This document shows, piece after piece, positions 55,944 to 63,409 of a DNA stretch of 64,000 nt. The DNA comes from Anaerolineae bacterium (GTDB taxonomy: Bacteria > Chloroflexota > Anaerolineae > 4572-78 > J111): the NCBI GenBank assembly GCA_023382535.1, contig JAHDWA010000002.1, positions 248,001-312,000 on the forward strand, in the 5' to 3' direction. Below the pieces are notes generated by a model, which did no database searches, was not told the origin of the DNA, and worked only from the letters and a program-made list of their open reading frames with translations. Position 1 is the stretch's first letter. Every line of letters begins with the position of its first letter. The position numbers and the translations under genes were made by a program.

Positions 55944-56804
55944 ATGGCAAAACGTTACTCTCGGCAAGAGTTTTTAGACCGCTTGTGGGGGGAAATCAAG
56001 CGGGGAAAGCCCTTGGTCATGACCGGGGCGGGCAACGGAATTGCCGCCAAGTTCATCGAGCGCGGTGGAGTGGATATCCTGGGTGTTTACAACACCGGCT
56101 ATTTTCGCATGCAGGGGTACGGCTCGCTGGCCGGGATGCTGCCGATGGCCGACGCCAACGAGCTGGTCTATCAGATGGGCCGGCGCGAGGTGCTGCCGCA
56201 GGTCAAAGAAGTCCCGGTCATCGCCGGGCTGAACGGGGTGGATGTGCTGCGCGACATGCGCCTGTTCCTGGAAGACTGCCGCCGGATTGGTTTTTCCGGG
56301 GTGCATAACTTCCCCACCGTGGCCTGGTTCGACGGCGAATTCCGCCGCACCCTGGAAGCGACCGGCCTGGGCTACCAACTGGAAATTGACATGCTCAACT
56401 TGGCCCGCGAGCTGGACATGCTGACCATCGGCTACGCCTTCAACGAGGTTGACGCCGAAAAGCTGATGGCCGAAGCCGCCCCGGACATCTTTATCTTTCA
56501 TGCCGGCATTACCCGCGGTGGCTCGACCGGTTACGCCGCCGGCAGTTCCATGGAAGAAATGGCGGCCCGCAGCCAGGTCCATTATGACCTGGCCCAGAAA
56601 ATCAAGCCGGACGTTATTCTACTGGCCCACGGGGCCGCCCTGGTCAATCCCGAGGACGCCCAGTACATGCTCGATCACACCGGCTGCCACGGGGTGCAGC
56701 TCGGCTCCAGCATCGAGCGCATGGCGATTGAGGTCCCGTTGCAAGAGCGGGCGGCGGCGTTTAAAAATATTCAGTTTTCTCAAGGGGTCACACAGGGTAG
56801 ATGA
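55944..56804 (+). CDS. TIM-barrel protein of the PEP-hydrolase-like family
   Basis: A (beta/alpha)8 protein of 286 residues. It begins KRYSRQEFLDRLWGEIKRGKPLVMTGAGNGIAAKFIERGG and has VYNTGYFRMQGYGSLAGMLPMADAN, the family's pattern, plus VIAGLNGVD and HAGITRGGSTG. Members have been called phosphoenolpyruvate-hydrolase-like; the true reaction is not sure. GAGGT lies ten bases before ATG. It works with, or is the companion of, the Tm-1-like protein encoded before it. A second copy of its last 27 codons lies at 57116-57199. Confidence 0.88.
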   Translation: MAKRYSRQEFLDRLWGEIKRGKPLVMTGAGNGIAAKFIERGGVDILGVYNTGYFRMQGYGSLAGMLPMADANELVYQMGRREVLPQVKEVPVIAGLNGVDVLRDMRLFLEDCRRIGFSGVHNFPTVAWFDGEFRRTLEATGLGYQLEIDMLNLARELDMLTIGYAFNEVDAEKLMAEAAPDIFIFHAGITRGGSTGYAAGSSMEEMAARSQVHYDLAQKIKPDVILLAHGAALVNPEDAQYMLDHTGCHGVQLGSSIERMAIEVPLQERAAAFKNIQFSQGVTQGR

Positions 56805-56828
56805 ACCTATGTGGATATGGGCGCTGCT

Positions 56829-57068
56829 TTATTCTTTTGCGCCAAAATGTTTGAAAAATAACTCTTTTGAAAGTTTTGCCCCTGCTTCGGTCACAACCAC
56901 TGACGCGGATTTTCCCTTTGGATCGCCAATGTATCCTTTTTGGTATAACCTGTCCAGCACTGCCCAATCCAGGCCCTTCCATGCCCTGGTCCCATATTTA
57001 TCGTGAGAGCTGGTGAGATAGAGCAGGGCCAGGACCATTTCGTCAACTCTGTCTTTGTCGTATTCCAT
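56829..57068 (-). CDS. DUF6429 family small protein
   Basis: A 79-residue cytosolic protein. It begins MEYDKDRVDEMVLALLYLTS and has RAWKGLDWAVLDRLYQKGYIGDP, followed by KSASVVVTEAG, the pattern I associate with DUF6429 (winged-helix-like). ATG 57068 was chosen as the family start; a TTG eight codons earlier is less likely. It converges on the TIM-barrel gene and lies between two copies of that gene's 3' end, so it appears to have been inserted. Function unknown. Confidence 0.75.
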   Translation of the reverse strand: MEYDKDRVDEMVLALLYLTSSHDKYGTRAWKGLDWAVLDRLYQKGYIGDPKGKSASVVVTEAGAKLSKELFFKHFGAKE

Positions 57069-57115
57069 AACATCACTCGCTTTCAGCCGCAAAGCCTATG
57101 ACCGCTAGTTCCCAT

Positions 57116-57199
57116 AGCATCGAGCGCATGACGATTGAGGCGCCGCTGCAAGAACGGGCAGCGGCGTTTAAGGAAATTTACTTTCCGCAACGAGGGTAG
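57116..57199 (+). pseudogene. Second copy of the TIM-barrel gene 3' end
   Basis: Reads in frame SIERMTIEAPLQERAAAFKE and seven more residues to a TAG stop at 57197, matching the last 27 codons of the TIM-barrel gene (SIERMAIEVPLQERAAAFKN) with several differences. The upstream part of such a gene is absent. It is either a leftover of a paralogue or the displaced native end after insertion of the DUF6429 segment. Confidence 0.85.
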
Positions 57200-57207
57200 T
57201 AAATTGT

Positions 57208-57264
57208 AGGTTGGGTCGAGGCACGAGACCCAACAGTTGGGTTTCACTTCGCTCTACCCAACCT
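57208..57264. repeat. REP-like inverted repeat
   Basis: AGGTTGGGT (57208-57216) pairs with ACCCAACCT (57256-57264), with an inner AGACCCAACAGTTGGGTTT palindrome. A type found dispersed in many bacterial genomes. No gene. Confidence 0.75.
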
Positions 57265-57318
57265 GCGAAAACTGTTTTGGCATCAACAATAATCAGCACC
57301 CAATGTTAATTTGATTTC

Positions 57319-57789
57319 TTACCCCCTGCTGTGATCTTCTGGCCTATATTCCTCTACAAGTATCTGGTGTGTATCGCGCTTGTACTTCTCTTCAAACTCT
57401 ATTCTGGACAATCCTATCTGCCTTTTACCCTCTTGACTCCGCAACTCCTCGCGCAAGAATTCCATTGCTATTATCCCATAATCACTTTTATACAATTTGT
57501 TAGCACAGAGAAAGAATCTACATGCTGGAAGGTATTCCCCTTTTGCGTTGAATACTCTTCCAAGTAGTAACATACAATGGGCGATTGCTTCTTCTTCTGT
57601 ATCGCTATCTTTATACCTGTCGTATAATCTAAAGGCAAGAGAGAACGCTTTCGGTATATAGCGTGGTGTGGAAGTGTCAAAGCGGCAGCCGAACCAAATT
57701 GTATCTATAACAGCCAATATAGGACTGTTTTTAAGAAACATTTGATGTGCTTTCTCCACTTCCTGAAGCGGTTTGGATAACTTTCGCAT
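57319..57789 (-). CDS. Hypothetical protein, AT-richer than its neighbours
   Basis: No family recognised. It has 156 residues, is basic-to-neutral and mostly helical, without a signal peptide. It has alternating helices such as PKAFSLAFRLYDRYKDSDTEEEAIAHCMLLLGRVFNAKGEYLPACRFFLCANKLYK, a TPR-like spacing. Its codon use is visibly richer in A and T at third positions than flanking genes, which suggests later arrival. It lies between a REP-like repeat and the hicB region. It may be a real gene or a domain remnant. Confidence 0.55.
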   Translation of the reverse strand: MRKLSKPLQEVEKAHQMFLKNSPILAVIDTIWFGCRFDTSTPRYIPKAFSLAFRLYDRYKDSDTEEEAIAHCMLLLGRVFNAKGEYLPACRFFLCANKLYKSDYGIIAMEFLREELRSQEGKRQIGLSRIEFEEKYKRDTHQILVEEYRPEDHSRG

Positions 57790-57894
57790 AATAGCGCCTA
57801 CTTTGAAATAGCGGGAAACCCGTGTATTGGATTATCAGGCATCCCGATGATCCAATACCATCATAGATCGTCCTTCACTGCCAACAGGCTCGAA

Positions 57895-57933
57895 TCAGCA
57901 AAAGAGACACAGAAAAAAACTCTGTGCCTCTCC
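57895..57933 (-). terminator. Terminator of the hicB-like gene (repeat copy 1)
   Basis: Stem with one mismatch around an A-rich loop, followed by TTTT on the minus strand, 27 bases past the hicB-like gene. Almost the same 39-base sequence lies at 58432-58471. Confidence 0.75.
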
Positions 57934-57959
57934 TGAATTCACAAAAGCATTAATTACCC

Positions 57960-58370
57960 CTAATCCCCCTGAGTATGGGTAGCGATATACTCAATCATCG
58001 CCTCCGCAATTAGCCCGGAGCGGCTTTCCCCTCGCCCGGCGGCATAGGTATCAATCAGGCTCAAAACCCTTTCCGGCAGGGTAATATTTACCCGCCGGGT
58101 TTTACCCGATAACCTGGAAATATCTATCGCCACCACCGCCCAGATGCCGTCTTGATAATCGCCGTTGGTTTGGTGAACCTCAATCTCCTGGGGTGGGGGA
58201 ATCGGCTCGCCATCGGCCAATAACCCTTCCAGATGACATTCGATCGCCTCGACCACTTGCGTCAGCGCTTCATCAAGCGTTTCGCCCGCGCTAAAACAGC
58301 CCGGCAAATCAGGCACGCTCACCCCATAATCACTCTGCGGATCTTTATGAACAACCACTGGATAACGCAT
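57960..58370 (-). CDS. HicB-like antitoxin, no HicA partner seen
   Basis: 136 residues. The N-terminal partial RNase-H fold (about 1-60) has VHKDPQSDYGVSVPDLPGCFSAGETLDEALTQVVEAIECHLEG, the HicB signature. The C-terminal 45 residues form a ribbon-helix-helix DNA-binding domain (RRVNITLPERVLSLIDTYAAGRGESRSGLIAEAMIEY). HicB normally neutralises the HicA mRNA interferase. No HicA-like gene is visible on either side (57800-57959 and 58371-58532), so it is an orphan, perhaps a regulator. It lies between two near-identical terminators. Confidence 0.88.
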   Translation of the reverse strand: MRYPVVVHKDPQSDYGVSVPDLPGCFSAGETLDEALTQVVEAIECHLEGLLADGEPIPPPQEIEVHQTNGDYQDGIWAVVAIDISRLSGKTRRVNITLPERVLSLIDTYAAGRGESRSGLIAEAMIEYIATHTQGD

Positions 58371-58431
58371 CTTTTACTTTTCTGGCCACTCCCAACCGGC
58401 TTGCCGAAAAATATTACGCAAAATTTGTCAT

Positions 58432-58471
58432 TCAGCAAAAGAGGCACAGCAAAAAATCTCTGTGCCTCTCC
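58432..58471 (-). terminator. Terminator of the SoxB-like gene (repeat copy 2)
   Basis: A 9-bp perfect stem GAGGCACAG/CTGTGCCTC around an A-rich loop, followed by TTTT on the minus strand, about 60 bases past the SoxB/5'-nucleotidase-like gene. Confidence 0.75.
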
Positions 58472-58532
58472 CGGCTTTGCCGTCTACTGTAAAAAAGGTG
58501 GTGATCAAAAATAAGCAGCCGCAAAGAGCAGT

Positions 58533-59987
58533 TTAGATGGCGACGACCGTTCCCCGCAGGCCCGCTTCCACGGGCCGGTTTTGAGCCAGGTAGCCCCGCA
58601 TGGCCTCGATGGCGTGCACATCCAATTTCTGGCGCTTGCTGCCATACTTGGCCGGTACGCCTTGCTGGGTTACAAAAGCGGCAGAATATAGCTGATTCGG
58701 GCGGATTGGCTCATCCCCAATAAAAAGCTCCTGAATGCGCTGCCCATGAGGATTCTCAATTTTGAAGTAGAGATTTAGCCCATGGCAGCGCTTGAGATAG
58801 CCGCCCATCTGTTGATAGGGATCGCGGGCAAAGGTATGCTCCAGGTTCTCTTCCAGCATTGCCCACACTTCATCTCCGCTTAACTCTACCGTCGAGACAG
58901 GCGGATTGACCGGAATGATATTCCACAGATCATTCATGGTGATCGGGCCGGGGGGAACCGGTGCTCCATACCGCCAGCCGTTAGAAAAGGCTATCTGCGC
59001 CCCGGTCTGATGGAGCAGGCTTTGGAGCAGCAGGTTGTCCATCGTCGCTTCCAGCATAGTGTTGCGGTTGAGGGCAATAACGGTATGCCCAACCACCCGG
59101 CTCAGTTCCTCGCGGTAGGGTTTTAACGCCTCATCTACCCACTGCTGCACCTCCGGATCGGGTTGAATTTGGGCCTCAACCGTTACAAGCTGGTGGCGGT
59201 AATCTGTGATCCGTCCCGCTTCAATTTGCAAGTCAAGCCGCCCCAGGAAGGAAGCGTGACTGCCCGATTGGATGATGAGGGTGTTATTGACGAAAGTTGG
59301 CTGGTAGAGCCGGTTGTGCGTGTGGGCGCTCAACAAAACGTCAATCCCGTCAACTTCCTCCGCCAGCTTTAAATCCTGGGGAAAGCCCAGGTGGGAAAGG
59401 ACGACGATCAAATCAACCTTTTCCACAGCACGTAGGGCGGCGATGTGACCGGGGAGTTCCTCATTCCCCAGGGTAAAGTAGATGCCTTCACTAAAGGAGG
59501 GCGGCATTGTTTTATCCACAATGGTGGCTGCCAGGCCGACCACGCCCACCCTCAGCCGACCGACCTCCTGCACCAGGTAAGGTTGAAAAAATGGCCGACT
59601 GTCACTCTGGCGGAAGCAGTTACAGGCTAGTACCGGATAAGCTAATTTCTGAGCCAACTGCTGAAACTGAGCCGGGCCGTAAGCAAACTCCCAGTGAGCC
59701 GTCATCGCTGCAAAGCCCAGCCGGTTAAGAATAGGCAGCAGGGCTTCACCCTGCGTTTGCACGGCGGTATAAGTGCCGTGCAGGGTATCACCGCCATCCA
59801 AAGCCAAAACCTGGCCCGACTGCTCCTGTCGTATCTGTTTGAGCAAGGTAGCGATTCGGGCGTACCCACCCACCTGCCGGTACTCGGCTTGGCGGCCCGC
59901 CCAGAATAATTCCGGGTGTAGCTCCAGGTAAGCGTGGCTATCATTCATTTGCACAACCGTCAGGAAACTGTCTTTACTCATAAACAA
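58533..59987 (-). CDS. SoxB/5'-nucleotidase-family metallophosphatase
   Basis: A two-metal phosphoesterase of 484 residues. The metal motifs are NDSHAYLE (about 15-22), LDGGDTLHGT (about 63-72), HWEFAYG (about 97-103; GNHEFD in nucleotidases, GHWEFTYG in SoxB), VVLSHLGFPQD and SAHTHNRL. The C-terminal nucleotidase domain (about 300-484) has FSNGWRYGAPVPPGPITMNDLWNIIPV. The HWE form places it nearer SoxB than typical UshA. There is no signal peptide, unlike both periplasmic families, and no sox genes are nearby. Substrate unknown. Confidence 0.85.
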   Translation of the reverse strand: MFMSKDSFLTVVQMNDSHAYLELHPELFWAGRQAEYRQVGGYARIATLLKQIRQEQSGQVLALDGGDTLHGTYTAVQTQGEALLPILNRLGFAAMTAHWEFAYGPAQFQQLAQKLAYPVLACNCFRQSDSRPFFQPYLVQEVGRLRVGVVGLAATIVDKTMPPSFSEGIYFTLGNEELPGHIAALRAVEKVDLIVVLSHLGFPQDLKLAEEVDGIDVLLSAHTHNRLYQPTFVNNTLIIQSGSHASFLGRLDLQIEAGRITDYRHQLVTVEAQIQPDPEVQQWVDEALKPYREELSRVVGHTVIALNRNTMLEATMDNLLLQSLLHQTGAQIAFSNGWRYGAPVPPGPITMNDLWNIIPVNPPVSTVELSGDEVWAMLEENLEHTFARDPYQQMGGYLKRCHGLNLYFKIENPHGQRIQELFIGDEPIRPNQLYSAAFVTQQGVPAKYGSKRQKLDVHAIEAMRGYLAQNRPVEAGLRGTVVAI

Positions 59988-60082
59988 GCACTCCCTACTT
60001 TGAAGGGTATTAAATTTCTTGAGTCATGTCTATACTCATCTGGGGGATTTTCATGGCCCCTATGGGCTATTTTTACGTGTCC

Positions 60083-60128
60083 AAATAAAAAGCTCCAACT
60101 TGCTTGAAAGAGTTGGAGCTTTTTATTT
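60083..60128 (-). terminator. Bidirectional terminator
   Basis: An 18-bp perfect stem (60083-60100 with 60111-60128) with A- and T-rich ends. It lies 22 bases past the EthD gene (minus) and could also work on the plus strand. Confidence 0.9.
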
Positions 60129-60150
60129 TAAAAGAGTAAATTGGTTTAAG

Positions 60151-60462
60151 CTAGGCTATCAGCGTCTTCTCTTCCGTCAGCAGCCGCGTCCGCTGCGAGC
60201 AGTGAGCGATGGCGTCCTCGGCGGCGGCCTTGCCTTCGGGGGTAGCGAAGGCGGCCATCATCGCCTCCTTGTCGTCAAACCAGAACTCTGACACGGCGTG
60301 GTAGGGTAAATCGGGGCTGTCTTCCAGCACCACGCTCATAAAGTAGCGCCGGATGCCGGGCAGTTTCAGGCCAAACGGCGGATGTTCTACCGTCGCCCAG
60401 TGACGGAACTCCTCCAGGCTCATATCGTCGCGCCGTTTCATCAGGGAAATTACTTTAAGCAT
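60151..60462 (-). CDS. EthD-domain protein
   Basis: A dimeric alpha/beta-barrel (ferredoxin-like) protein of 103 residues. It matches EthD: MLKVISLMKRRDDMSLEEFRHWATVEHPPF, then PGIRRYFMSV and VSEFWFDDKEAMMAAFATPEGKAAAED. EthD proteins have been linked to oxygenase or ether degradation systems. The role here is not known. It is on the same strand as, and downstream of, the molybdoenzyme operon. Confidence 0.9.
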   Translation of the reverse strand: MLKVISLMKRRDDMSLEEFRHWATVEHPPFGLKLPGIRRYFMSVVLEDSPDLPYHAVSEFWFDDKEAMMAAFATPEGKAAAEDAIAHCSQRTRLLTEEKTLIA

Positions 60463-60493
60463 AAGTTGTTTTGCCTCCGAATGATAAATTTAT

Positions 60494-60580
60494 GAATAAG
60501 AGGCGAGGATAAGTGAAGCGAAGATGCGATGAGAAGAGTCTCGCCCCTTCGCCTCCTCGCCTCACGCCTCTCCCTTTTCC
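60494..60580. repeat. Inverted word repeat (GAGGCGAGG type) before the molybdoenzyme gene end
   Basis: AGAGGCGAGG (about 60499) is matched by CCTCCTCGCCTCACGCCTCT (about 60551-60570), partly inside the end of the molybdoenzyme gene. Arms are imperfect. Confidence 0.55.
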
Positions 60581-61566
60581 TCCAACGCCCTCAGTATCTT
60601 CTCCGGCGTCACCGGCAGATCGGTAATCCGCACGCCGAGAGCGTTGTTGATGGCGTTGACAATGGCCGGAATCGGGGGATTGGCGGTCATCTCGCCGACG
60701 CCTTTGACCCCGAACGGGCCGGTGGCCGAGGGATATTCCAGGACGACGCTCTCGATGACCGGCAGCTCGGTCGGGCCGGGCAGGACGTAGTCGCTGAAGC
60801 TGCTCGGATTGTGCTCCTGGACCGGGTAGTAGGGCGCAGTGGTTTCGTACAGGGCGTGGGCCATGCCCATAAAGGAGCCGCCGGTGATCTGCCCTTTGAC
60901 CAGGGCCGGATTGACCTCGCAGCCGATTTCATAGGCGCTCTTGAGGCTCAGCACCGTCACTTCGCCGGTTTCGGTGTCCACTTCGACCTCGGCCACGGTG
61001 CAGGCATGGGCCTCGGTCGAGTCGGGGTCCATCGCCCCGGTTTCGGAGTCAACCTCGCTTTTGGGCTTCATGAACATGCCCCGCCCGGAGATGGTTTTGC
61101 CATGCTTGAAGTGCGCGGCCAGGGCCAGGTTAACGATGTTGATCGAGCGGTCGGGCGCGCCCTTGACCCGGATATTGCCCTGGCCGTCGGTTTCCAGGTC
61201 CTCGACGCTGACCTCCAGCTCCTCGCCGGCGACTTCCAGCATCACCTTGCGGGCTTCCTCGGCGGCGGCGATGACCGCGTTGCCGACCCGGTGCGTGGCC
61301 CGGCTGGCGAAGGTGCCCATGCAGTGCGGGCCGGTATCGGTGTCGGCAGTGTCAATCAAAACATTCTCAAAGGGCACGCCCAGCGCCTCGGCCCCGATCT
61401 GGGCGATAACGGTTTTGAGACCCTGGCCCAGATCGGTGCTGGACAGGCTGATGACAAAGGTGCCGGTGGTGGTGGCGTGAATCAGGGCCTGCGAGGGGTC
61501 GCCGCCCAGGTTCATGCCGGTAGGATAGTTGACGGCGGCCATGCCGACGCCGCGCTTTTTAGCCAT
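60562..61566 (-). CDS. Xanthine-dehydrogenase-family molybdenum subunit, C-terminal part
   Basis: The second half of a molybdopterin-binding large subunit, 334 residues. It holds GVGMAAVNYPTG near the start, TDLGQGLKTVIAQIGAE (MoCo-binding), and the active-site Glu in GPFGVKGVGEMTANPP near residue 290. The start (61566) was set by GGAGG and overlaps the stop of the preceding gene by eight bases. Together with that gene it makes about 790 residues, one full XDH large subunit. The two halves must associate to work. Confidence 0.88.
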   Translation of the reverse strand: MAKKRGVGMAAVNYPTGMNLGGDPSQALIHATTTGTFVISLSSTDLGQGLKTVIAQIGAEALGVPFENVLIDTADTDTGPHCMGTFASRATHRVGNAVIAAAEEARKVMLEVAGEELEVSVEDLETDGQGNIRVKGAPDRSINIVNLALAAHFKHGKTISGRGMFMKPKSEVDSETGAMDPDSTEAHACTVAEVEVDTETGEVTVLSLKSAYEIGCEVNPALVKGQITGGSFMGMAHALYETTAPYYPVQEHNPSSFSDYVLPGPTELPVIESVVLEYPSATGPFGVKGVGEMTANPPIPAIVNAINNALGVRITDLPVTPEKILRALEEKGEA

Positions 61567-62929
61567 GCTTGCCTCCATTTCTGTCCCAGGAATTCATCGC
61601 TTTGAGGTGGTCGGGCAGCTCGTGGCCGACCATCTTGGCCGCCGCCTGAATGGTCTCGACCAATGTGGCGTCTTCAACTTCCTTGCGGTGCGGTTTCATA
61701 TCGCCGTTGCGGTAGGCATTGATCAGGCGGATTTCCCACGGGTCCATACCGACCGTTTCGGCAATCTTGTCCATCTGCACCTCCAGGGCAAACGAGGCCA
61801 TGGTAACGCCAAAGCCGCGCATGGCGCTGGTCGGCTGGCGGTTGGTAAAGACGCAGTGGACGTCAATCGAGACGTTAGGGATGGCATAGGGACCGGCGGC
61901 ATTGGCTGCGTGCTTGGTCACGGCGTAGGGTGTGTGCCGGTTGTACGCGCCGGCGTCGGCGTAAGAGGTGACCTGCCGGGCAATGATGCGCCCATCCTTG
62001 GTCACGCCATCTTTGATGTAGATGAGCCAGGCGCTGCGGGTCGAGGAAACCTGCATCTCTTCGCTGCGCGTATATTTGTACTTGACCGGGCGGCCTGTTT
62101 TCATCGCCCCCAGGATGGCAATCGGCTCGGTGATGACGTCTACCTTGCCGCCAAAGCCGCCGCCGACCGTACCGCCGACAAAGTGCAGCTTGTTGAAGGG
62201 GATTTGCAGGATCAGGGCGGCGTTGTCCAGGCTGAAAAAGAGGGCCTGGGTGTTGGTGTAGACGGTGTAGCGGCCATCCGGCTCCGGCTTGGCGATGCAG
62301 GCGGTGGTTTCGGTCGGGGCGTGCTCGATAGGGCTGGTGCTGTACCGCTCCTCGACAATAAAGTCGGCCTCGGCAAAGCCCTGCTGCACATCGCCGTAGC
62401 GCACCCGGCGGCAGTGATGCCCTTCGTAGACAAAGTAGTTAGTGCCCCAATCGGTGACGATGGGCGCGCCGGGCTTGAGCGCCTCTTCCATGTCGAAGAC
62501 GGCGGGCAGCTCTTCCAAATCCAGCCTCACCTTGGCTGCTGCCTCCATGGCTGCCTCTTCGGTTTCGGCCAGAACGGCGGCGATCTGCTCGCCCTTGAAG
62601 CGGACCCGGTCCTGGGCCAGCACCGGCTCGTCGTCTGGCCCGACGCCGATCAGGCAAAGGATGGTGTAGATATTCTTGGGCACGTCCTTGTAGGTCAGGG
62701 CCTTGACAAAGCCCGGCACTTTTTCCGCTTCGGAGAAGTCAATGCCCTTGATTTTGGCATGGTGCAGCGGGCTGCGGACCATTTTGAGATGCAGCATGCC
62801 GGGGAACTTGATGTCATCCACAAAGACCGTCTTGCCGGTCACATGGCCCAGGCCGTCGCGGCGCAGCACCGACTGCCCGACAACATTGTGTTTTTTCTCG
62901 GCCACGGCTTCGATGTCTTTAGCGCCCAT
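61559..62929 (-). CDS. Xanthine-dehydrogenase-family molybdenum subunit, N-terminal part
   Basis: The first half of the large subunit, 456 residues. The aldehyde-oxidase/xanthine-dehydrogenase a/b hammerhead is followed by the first MoCo domain: VGGTVGGGFGGKVDVITEPI, EEMQVSSTRSAW, TNRQPTSAMRGFGVTMASFALEVQMD. It ends where normal subunits continue. The stop lies inside the next gene, whose start has a ribosome site. The frame change looks like a real gene boundary, not a sequencing error, since the second gene has its own SD. It follows the small 2Fe-2S gene. Confidence 0.88.
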   Translation of the reverse strand: MGAKDIEAVAEKKHNVVGQSVLRRDGLGHVTGKTVFVDDIKFPGMLHLKMVRSPLHHAKIKGIDFSEAEKVPGFVKALTYKDVPKNIYTILCLIGVGPDDEPVLAQDRVRFKGEQIAAVLAETEEAAMEAAAKVRLDLEELPAVFDMEEALKPGAPIVTDWGTNYFVYEGHHCRRVRYGDVQQGFAEADFIVEERYSTSPIEHAPTETTACIAKPEPDGRYTVYTNTQALFFSLDNAALILQIPFNKLHFVGGTVGGGFGGKVDVITEPIAILGAMKTGRPVKYKYTRSEEMQVSSTRSAWLIYIKDGVTKDGRIIARQVTSYADAGAYNRHTPYAVTKHAANAAGPYAIPNVSIDVHCVFTNRQPTSAMRGFGVTMASFALEVQMDKIAETVGMDPWEIRLINAYRNGDMKPHRKEVEDATLVETIQAAAKMVGHELPDHLKAMNSWDRNGGKHG

Positions 62930-63407
62930 TTTGTGCTCCTTTCAGCCGTTCTGCCGCGTCCTCCACGGCTTTGATGATGGGTTCGTAGCCGGTGCAGCGG
63001 CAGAGGTTGCCGGTCAGCGCCTTGACGATTTCCTCCCGCGAGGGGGTGGGGTTGCGGTCCAGCAGTGCCTTGGACACCATGATCATGCCCGGCGAGCAGT
63101 AGCCGCACTGCACGGCAAAGTTGTCGAAAAAGGCGGCTTGCAGCGGGTGTAAGTCATTAACCGGGGTAATCCCTTCCAGGGTCGTCACTGTCTGCCCGGC
63201 CACATCTTCGGCCGGCAGCAGGCACGACAGCACCGGCTCGCCGTTGACCAGCACCGTGCAGCTACCGCAGCCGCCCTGTTTGCAGCCCGTTTTGGTAGCG
63301 GTCTGGTCCAACTGCTCGCGCAGCAGCGTTTGCAGCGTAACCAGCGGTTTAACCATAACTTCGACCTCGCGGCCATTCAGGGTAAAACTGATGATTTTAG
63401 CGGCCAC
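62919..63407 (-). CDS. [2Fe-2S] subunit of xanthine-dehydrogenase-type enzyme
   Basis: The electron-transfer subunit of 162 residues with two [2Fe-2S] clusters. Plant-type: Cys42, Cys47, Cys50 and Cys62 (CKQGGCGSC ... SC). Second cluster: CGYCSPGM and LCRCTGY near 100-140. GTG 63407 was selected: GGAGG is seven bases before it and the preceding gene ends at 63410. The annotation as beginning further upstream would give an implausible N-terminus. It is part of the FAD-[2Fe-2S]-Mo operon. Confidence 0.93.
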   Translation of the reverse strand: MAAKIISFTLNGREVEVMVKPLVTLQTLLREQLDQTATKTGCKQGGCGSCTVLVNGEPVLSCLLPAEDVAGQTVTTLEGITPVNDLHPLQAAFFDNFAVQCGYCSPGMIMVSKALLDRNPTPSREEIVKALTGNLCRCTGYEPIIKAVEDAAERLKGAQNGR

Positions 63408-63409
63408 AG

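Noticed and set aside
58371..58532. HicA toxin next to HicB
   Set aside because: No open frame with the HicA pattern on either strand here or at 57790-57959.
61559..61566. Frameshift pseudogene of the molybdenum subunit
   Set aside because: The second gene has its own ribosome site and start and both parts keep their motifs, so a split gene is more likely.
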